64,000 nucleotides of DNA from Aculops lycopersici (lineage: Eukaryota > Arthropoda > Arachnida > Trombidiformes > Eriophyidae), in assembly GCA_015350385.1 (NCBI GenBank), contig WNKI01000002.1, forward strand, positions 3,360,457-3,424,456, read 5' to 3'. Every line of letters starts with the position of its first letter. Within the stretch, counting starts at the first letter, position 1. The notes below the pieces were generated by a model. That model worked only from the letters and a program-made list of their open reading frames with translations. It was not told the origin of the DNA and ran no database searches. Positions 57,701 through 64,000 of this stretch are shown here, one piece after another. The translations under genes were made by a program, and so were the position numbers.

Positions 57701-59531
57701 ATTTTGCTCATCCACTATTAACTTGTGTGCTTTTGTGGTAGTGAAGCAAGCCTACCCTTTTTGGAGAAAAAGAGTGGCCATTGGCCAGCAGTGGATCTCT
57801 CGAACTGAGCGAGCCGTCATTTGTGACGCCTTACGCGACAAAATAAGTCGCGCTTTACTGTGTAGCGAACGAAGCCGGCGGCGGCGGTATTGGCTTAGAA
57901 TTCAAACCGACGTCGTTGGTGCCACTCCAAATGCCGAATATAACGCTGTTGGCGAATAGAGTGTTTGCTAGGCGGCTAGTCAGTCAGTCAACCAGCAAGC
58001 GAACTAGTCAGCTAGTCTCCCAAATTCAGTCTCACTCCCTCCCTGAGCTAAACTCCCCGCGGCCGACAATTTAGCTTCAGCTTGATTCTTTGGAATCTAG
58101 TGTAGCGTGAGAGATTGTGACCTGGCGTGTTCCTATTGATAAACACTACGTTCGATACAAATAGCTAAATGGTCGTAGTGTTCGTCGAGGCGACGACGGT
58201 GGTGAAGTTAGTAGTAGCCCTGGACGAGAAAGAGTACGAGTTATCCTTGAAGGTTGACACAGATGGAGTTACCGGAGGATTGAACAAGTGGGTTTGAAAG
58301 GGGGATCCTCTTTATTGGAGAGAGTCAGTGCGGGGAGAGGGCTGACAGCTTATTTGTCCATCGCTTGCTGTTGTCGCTCCGAGGCTCGCACTTCTTCGAA
58401 AGCGAGAGAGCGAGAAAGCGAGAGGCAAATATAATAAGTTGCTCTCCCTCCCTCCTTCCCTCTTCCCTTCACCCTCTAAAATAGATTTTCTGCAATCAGC
58501 CAGGCAAGCGTCTTACCGCTTTTGCTTCCGGCTTTCATAGTTGATTTTGGTTATGGAGCTTACAGAGTCATAGGCTAGAGCTTCAGTTGCCGGAGAGCAA
58601 ACTGTAGGGTAGGAAATGATAACTTAATCCTGCTCGAACGAGCTCATCACTTGATGATAAAAAGCGATTTATAACCAAACTTTGTGTTGAGGCTTGTAAT
58701 GGGGCCAGGACTCAGCTTTGAGAGAAGCTAAAGTGAGCAACTAGGTTTTCAATAATAACAACAGGCATTCCCTCAAATGTCTTGCCATCATCAGTGTTGT
58801 GTCACCACCACTACCACAACACAGCCTTATGACTCCCCGACTGGATCAGTGGTCAGTGGTTGTCGTTGTCATAGGAGTTTCTAAGTGCACTAATGACGCC
58901 TTGTCGCTGGATGTGTTCGCTATCAGCCAACAACAAACTACAACAGCAACAGCGAGCTATGATAAAGATGCTAACCAACGCAAGCTTCCAAATCTCCGAT
59001 TGCCATTCCAAGAGCAATCTCTTTTGCCAGAGAAGCCCACTTCTAAGCTGATCTCAATGAGAGTTGAGACTACAAGCTTAATGTGTGTGTGTATGTGTGA
59101 GAGAGGGGAAGGAAGGAAAAAAGCGACATACCTGGGCACCTAGTTGCAACGGCTTGTATATGCTCGCGCCCTCAAACAAATTGACATAATTTGTTAGAAA
59201 TGCGACTGGAAGTGCCGACAAGTGAAGCCGACTGCTTCGGCTTCAGTGCACCTGAAAGTTGGCTGAGAGATAGAGGAAAGGCATAAAAGCCACAGACTAA
59301 AATAGCACACGCAAACCAATCATTTAACTTGCGCATGTACCTAGCGGCTTTCAAGCGCTAGCTAGCTGGCTGGCTGGCCGGCTGGCAGGCAAGCCGACAC
59401 TTGCGCTCGTAGTCCTAATGCTCGAAATATTCCTATTAAACTAATCTACTAATATATTAGGCAAACTAACAAATTATTTGCCCAACCCCTTCCATCGTAA
59501 ATGAACTCTGAAATGATACTATACTATTCAG
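54718..59531 (+). other. GPCR intron 1 (4.8 kb)
   Basis: The intron runs from GTAAGTAGCC to the acceptor CTATTCAG and interrupts the Arg codon after NPLHY in phase 2. It holds no recognisable gene. A degenerate GCTG/GCTA tetranucleotide run lies near its 3' end. Confidence 0.85.
59357..59393 (+). repeat. Degenerate (GGCT)n tetranucleotide repeat
   Basis: The run GCTAGCTAGCTGGCTGGCTG continues through GCCGGCTGGCAGGCAAGCC. It is an imperfect tetranucleotide microsatellite. Confidence 0.6.
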
Positions 59532-59647
59532 GTCCACAATCTTCTTCTCGCGGCACGTCACAAGGGAAGTCAATATCATATCCATAACATGCTGGATTAT
59601 ACCACTGACCATCCTGATGGTTTGGTTTCACACAGAGCCAGGATCAG
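59532..59647 (+). CDS. Orphan GPCR, exon 2 (intracellular loop 2 and TM4)
   Basis: This 116-bp exon follows the acceptor TATTCAG and ends at TCA G|GTGAGT. It encodes STIFFSRHVTREVNIISITC then WIIPLTILMVWFHTEPGS. That supplies a basic intracellular loop 2 and TM4 with its characteristic Trp and Pro. Phase 2 in and phase 1 out fit exons 1 and 3 exactly. Confidence 0.88.
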
Positions 59648-61810
59648 GTGAGTATTTTTCCTCTCCCTCTCTTTGTCTCTCTGACTCAGTGAGCCCGAGG
59701 CTCGCTCAGTCAGCGATGATTGTTATTGTTTTTATTTTAGATGAGGTTGTTGTAATTTGTGCAATCATCGTACCAACTATCTATGCTGTTGGTGCTGGTC
59801 TCCTCCTTTTCACCGCAGACTCTCGTATCTTCTTATTGATAATAGGCGCCCATGCGTTGTTGGTAATTTAGCGCTGGAGCAGCTTATCTCTTAGCCAGCC
59901 TCAGACATCTACCTCTCCTAATGGCTCACTAAAATCACTAATCTAGCTGATATCATTGGTGCGCCTGACGAGGGAGCGCGTTGACTTTTTTCTCTCGTTC
60001 CATTATTACCATTGGCCCTCTACACTTTGTCTCTTTCCCAATCTTTGCCTCCCTCTTCCACAAACAAATAAGCTCCTTTGCCTCCGTCCCCTAGCAACTT
60101 TCCAAACTCTCCGTATTCACTTGCATCGCGAGAGTTGAATTCTAACTGGTGCCAAGGAGCTAAAGTACAAATAACTAGACGGAGGAAGTAGCAATATATC
60201 GGAGTAGTAGCACTAGGCTAGTCATGCTAAGCGTTGACTCTAGTCAACTAAGTTACTTTGTAGAGAAAGTGAACTAAACTAAACGCAAAGTAGCGATAAA
60301 GTAAGCGGCCCTTGCTAACAATCATAAGCTAGAGACTAGACGGCATTGCTTTTCCTCCCATTAGAATGAGGGAAAAAGCAAGTTACCTGACTCGATTACG
60401 AGAGGTAAACGGGACAATCCGGTTAGTCTCGTGGATGAAACTGACTTCCAGACACTTGCATACCACGAGTCTCCGCAAACTAACTGGCCCCTGCTGCTGT
60501 TGATAGTTGGTATTTGGCTCAGTATCAGTTAAGCTCTTGATGTTCGATGATCTCATTGGATCCATTGAGCAGAAGGTCAAGGTAGCGGAGGATAACAACA
60601 ACAACAAAAACGACCACTCTACGGGCTAAGGCAGAAGTTGACCTTGCATTTGGCGTCCCGAAACAAGTAAACAAACTTTCTTAAGTGCCAAAACACCTGA
60701 GAACGGAATGCAAAATTCTCCGCTTGCAAGCACTTACTTTTCCTGTTAGCAGAGAGCACTCAGGTAGCTTTGATATGTTTGCGATTCTATGTATCGGCGC
60801 ACCAAACGAACTCTACGAAACGCGAGCAAGGGTCTTCTGTTCAGATAGAGCCATTGGCCAACCACTGTATGGCTAGTTAATGATAACACTTTAACAGGAT
60901 GAAAAATCTCAACAAGATCTCTGTCATGAATTCACAAGAAATCAATCATCGATCGATAGGCCTCATTAAGTCCGTTCAATCAGTCAGTTGCGAGGCATCT
61001 CACATACAGCCAATCTCAAAAATTTTACACATTCTAAAGATGGCGCCTTATCAGATCTATCCTTCTTCCAAAGGCTAATATTTTTTCTCACTGCTACTGC
61101 ATCACAACCATATTACTCGTTGTTGCTGCAGCTTGATCTAAATTGCGCCAAATCTTTAGGATTGGCTGTACCAGATGGATGTTTTCACTGAAAACCGGAA
61201 GTTGCCACATCTTCTAGGCAATAACCACGTTCTAGTGGATCCATCTCAAGGTTTAGTGGAGGGTTTGGTAGTAATACGACAGTTTTCTTCACTCGACTAT
61301 TCCTTGAATTTGCTCCATTAACTTTGCATGGATCTCACTGGCTGCTCGCCGACCCTTAAACATCTCAGCGCTTTCGCAGAATCTTTGATCAGAGTCGAAT
61401 GGTGATGGCTCTACATTTCCGGTATATTATCACCCTAGCCACTTGCCATCTCAGAGGCAGCAGTAGCACAATTTCATTCTCAAAATTAAAAGCCTCGCAG
61501 TTAAATCCAGTCAAGCTTAGTGAGATTTCTTCTGCCACTTGCGACGCACAACAAGTTCTTGTGTATTAAGCTAGCCTGCGTCGACATCAAAGGCTTAAAT
61601 CGTGTTCCTTCTCCTCGAATTTTTCTCTGGAATTACTCGTCTGTTTGCTTGGCATATTGGTCACACCACTTTAACTGCAACGCACTATACCATTCCATTG
61701 TACTCTCAATCAAATGAAACTTTCTTTCTATCGAGGACTAACGACCAACAACTTCTTTACTGTCAACCCTAAACTAAATTAAATTAAATTGATCCAAACT
61801 CTCGATTCAG
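59648..61810 (+). other. GPCR intron 2 (2.2 kb)
   Basis: It runs from GTGAGTATTT to the acceptor CGATTCAG. Within it, 59741-59871 could serve as an alternative terminal exon. Otherwise no gene is visible. Confidence 0.8.
59741..59871 (+). other. Possible alternative 3' exon of the GPCR encoding hydrophobic sequence and a stop
   Basis: A 93-bp segment after exon 2 starts GTGAGT and ends TTTATTTTAG, so it could be a short intron. The sequence beyond continues in frame as DEVVVICAIIVPTIYAVGAG then LLLFTADSRIFLLIIGAHAL to a TAG. The frame stays open even if the 93 bp are retained. The product would be a truncated receptor lacking the normal TM5-TM7. It may equally be chance. Confidence 0.25.
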
Positions 61811-64000
61811 GTTTTCAAGTTGAAAAATGCGACGTATTATTCATGTACAAATTTGGCTATCGTTACATGCTACTCACACTCTTTGCAGTCCCACTGGCAG
61901 TGATGTCGGTGATTTACTTGCGAATATTTGTCATTATAAGTCGCCATCAGAAGAGCCGCCGAATAAACCACCAACAATCAACTCTATCACGAGGTGTAAT
62001 CAGCGTAACTGGACCCATAGTGACTGGCGCGGCTTCTGTGAACCTCTCAGAGCTTATGGCTCAATCCGTGGCAGCGGCAGCCACCGCGACAGGTGGTGGC
62101 TATCGGGTTAAGTGTGCCGCTTGTGAAGCGCGCGATATGATCTACACCAGTCCAAATGCCAATGATTGCAAACTCGACGATAGCGATACCGATAAAAACA
62201 ATACTAGCCACAGTAAGGATATCAACATTAGAGCAGATAGCAAAGGGTTAGGCTTGACTATGACCAAATGTTCGCCAAATGCTCAGGAGCTCGACGAGCA
62301 TGATGGTGGTTGTGGCGTCGGCAATTCGATCGCATCTGACAGGCAGTACCAATCGGCTTGCATGAATCTTGAACGGCGGCAGCTGGTCGATGACAATCAA
62401 CTGGGTGGCTTCTCTATTGAGAGCCAATCAAGTGTCTCTCGCGACCCATATACCTGCCAAGCAAGCGGTAGTCATTCATCTAGATTCCATCATCCATCGA
62501 CACTAGCAAATTCGAACCAGAGGTCAAGCGGGCGGAGTGGCGCCGGAAGCAGCGGTAGTGGTGATCAAAGAGTAACTATAAGCCAGAGTTCGGGTCGCTC
62601 AAGCTCGTCAAATTTCAGCAGCGAAGAGGAGTACGTGTCGGAAGCAGGTGATGGGCAAACTCGGAACCGGAAACGGAGGCGAGCGTCAAGTTCGCAGACT
62701 AGAGGAAAAGCCATGGGAGCGAACAACTGTGATCAAGATGAGGCAAAGATAACTGGCTACGAGGAGTTGACTCCGTTGATGGACCGAGGCCAGGATCATC
62801 AGTCAAATGGTATCGGCAAGGGCGACGTTCGCAATATAGCTGTTGTTGAAAATGGCCTTGGGCAATCGGTGGCTTCGGTTCCGGCTAGACAGTGTAGTAT
62901 AGGAGTCACTTCCGGTTCGGCTGAAATGCCGCAACGGGTAACCAAGCAACAGAACAGAGACAAGGCCACCTGTTTCGCCCAGAAGACAGTCTCGCTCGTC
63001 GAGGCAGCCGGTTGCAGAGGCAGTGATGGTGATATCAATGGCTGCTATGACGTGCGGACCAATAATCAGTTAGCGGAACCATTTTTGGACCACCGTAACA
63101 GAACAGGCTCCTGTCGCGATAGTCCACAACGTCAGGCAAAGACGATACTTCGTACGCAGTTTAGTCTGAAAGGAGGCGAATCTGGTCGCAACTTTCCATC
63201 GCTGGCAAGTCATAAAGAGGTACGCCTGCTCACTTCTTCGCCCAAAGGTAGTGGTTATGCTGCGGATAGACAATCTACAAACAATAGAGGCTCGCTAAAA
63301 ACAGCAACTCTAGTTACAACTACCACCACCACCACTAGTGACTTCCAACTGCCAACCGCGGCCCGGACAGATTTAATGAAGCGCCAGCGAAATGCAGCAA
63401 ACTCCATATCAAAACCGAGCGATTGCACCTGTGATAATAAATTGAGCGACTTGACTACGAAACCGTTTAGCGGTGGTGGCGGTGGTGGCGGCGGTGGCGG
63501 CGGCGGCGGCGGCGGCAGAGGTGGTGTCAAACTGTTGTCACGCTCGCACACCATATCCGCTGATAACAAGCCGTCGGTTGGACTTCCGCATCGCTTTAAG
63601 TCTGGTGTCAGGACCAAGGCGGCAACATTGTTGACCATGTCCACGAGAAGCCAGGGCGGGGGATCATCAATCTCGTCCTCGGCGATTATTGGTAATGGAG
63701 GCAGCGCAAGTTCATCGCTCAAAAGTGGTCTTGCCGACGCCACCACGGTTCAAGGGAACTCAAGTCAAGCTGGCGCCGACATTACAAGCGGCTCAAATGT
63801 ACTTGTATCCGGCAAGCGCCAAGCTGGTTGGCGCCACAAGAGGCACTCGATGGAACAGCGCCAAAATACTTTAGGTGGCGGCGACCAAAGTGGTAGCTCA
63901 TCCACCTATGAACCTCAGAGGCGCCACTTGCATGCCTCCGCTGTGCCACAAACAAACACCAAGGCCCTAATCACGACACTTATCATCTTGGGCACATACC
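61811..64000 (+). CDS. Orphan GPCR, exon 3 (ECL2, TM5, giant intracellular loop 3, start of TM6), partial
   Basis: After the acceptor CGATTCAG the exon completes a Gly codon and reads FQVEKCDVLFMYKFGYRYML, with the ECL2 cysteine paired to TM3. TM5 (about 205-228, LLTLFAVPLAVMSVIYLRIF) has the conserved Pro. From about residue 230 to 903 the frame encodes a Ser/Gly/Arg/Gln-rich, probably disordered intracellular loop 3, including 15 consecutive Gly codons at 63472-63516. At 63961 a hydrophobic segment starts (KALITTLIILGTY), the expected beginning of TM6, where the window ends. The frame is open over all 2190 bases. TM6, TM7 and the tail lie outside the window. Confidence 0.88.
63472..63516 (+). 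repeat. Poly-glycine GGY codon tract in the GPCR loop
   Basis: Fifteen consecutive GGT/GGC codons lie in intracellular loop 3. The mixed codons suggest an old or selected tract rather than a recent pure trinucleotide expansion. Confidence 0.85.

Noticed and set aside
1..64000. tRNA genes, rRNA, CRISPR arrays, complete transposons
   Set aside because: I looked for T-arm-like GGTTCRA motifs, regularly spaced repeats and transposase or reverse-transcriptase motifs and saw none that hold up. A computed scan could still find a degenerate element.

Overview
This is a nuclear genomic window from an animal. The genes are interrupted by GT-AG introns, start codons sit in A-at-minus-3 contexts, and stop codons are followed by AATAAA-type hexamers. 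The encoded proteins are metazoan developmental and signalling families. The Chip/LDB and SoxF proteins, their long poly-Q/H/N/S tracts and the intron-poor genes suggest an arthropod or related ecdysozoan. I cannot name the species. No bacterial, organellar or viral genes, CRISPR arrays or tRNAs were seen.

Layout. (1) 417-4251, plus: a receptor-type guanylate cyclase with one 97-bp intron. Its cyclase domain has lost the Asn and Arg of the transition-state motif. (2) 4367-6805, minus: a single-exon Chip/LDB1 LIM-domain-binding cofactor, convergent with the cyclase, with only 115 bp between the stop codons. (3) 9589-38816, minus: a SoxF transcription factor whose HMG box is split over three exons by introns of 3.6 kb and 21.8 kb. 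(4) Inside the large SoxF intron, on the same strand, lies a 793-codon uncharacterised secreted or membrane protein gene (30954-33335). A 72-codon single-span micropeptide candidate (37477-37695) lies 0.4 kb downstream of SoxF exon 1. (5) 40496-42980, minus: an SLC41-type magnesium transporter in two exons with a long disordered N-terminus. (6) 42981-54274: 11.3 kb without a recognisable protein gene. (7) 54275 to the window end, plus: a rhodopsin-class GPCR in three visible exons with an intracellular loop 3 of about 670 residues. The window ends in TM6.

The genes do not form a pathway. Chip and SoxF are both nuclear developmental regulators; the cyclase, GPCR and transporter are membrane proteins. 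The SoxF introns and the 43-54 kb gap hold simple repeats, hairpins, inverted repeats and composition-shifted islands that could contain regulatory elements or decayed repeats. All splice junctions below were read from sequence and reading frame, not from transcripts.
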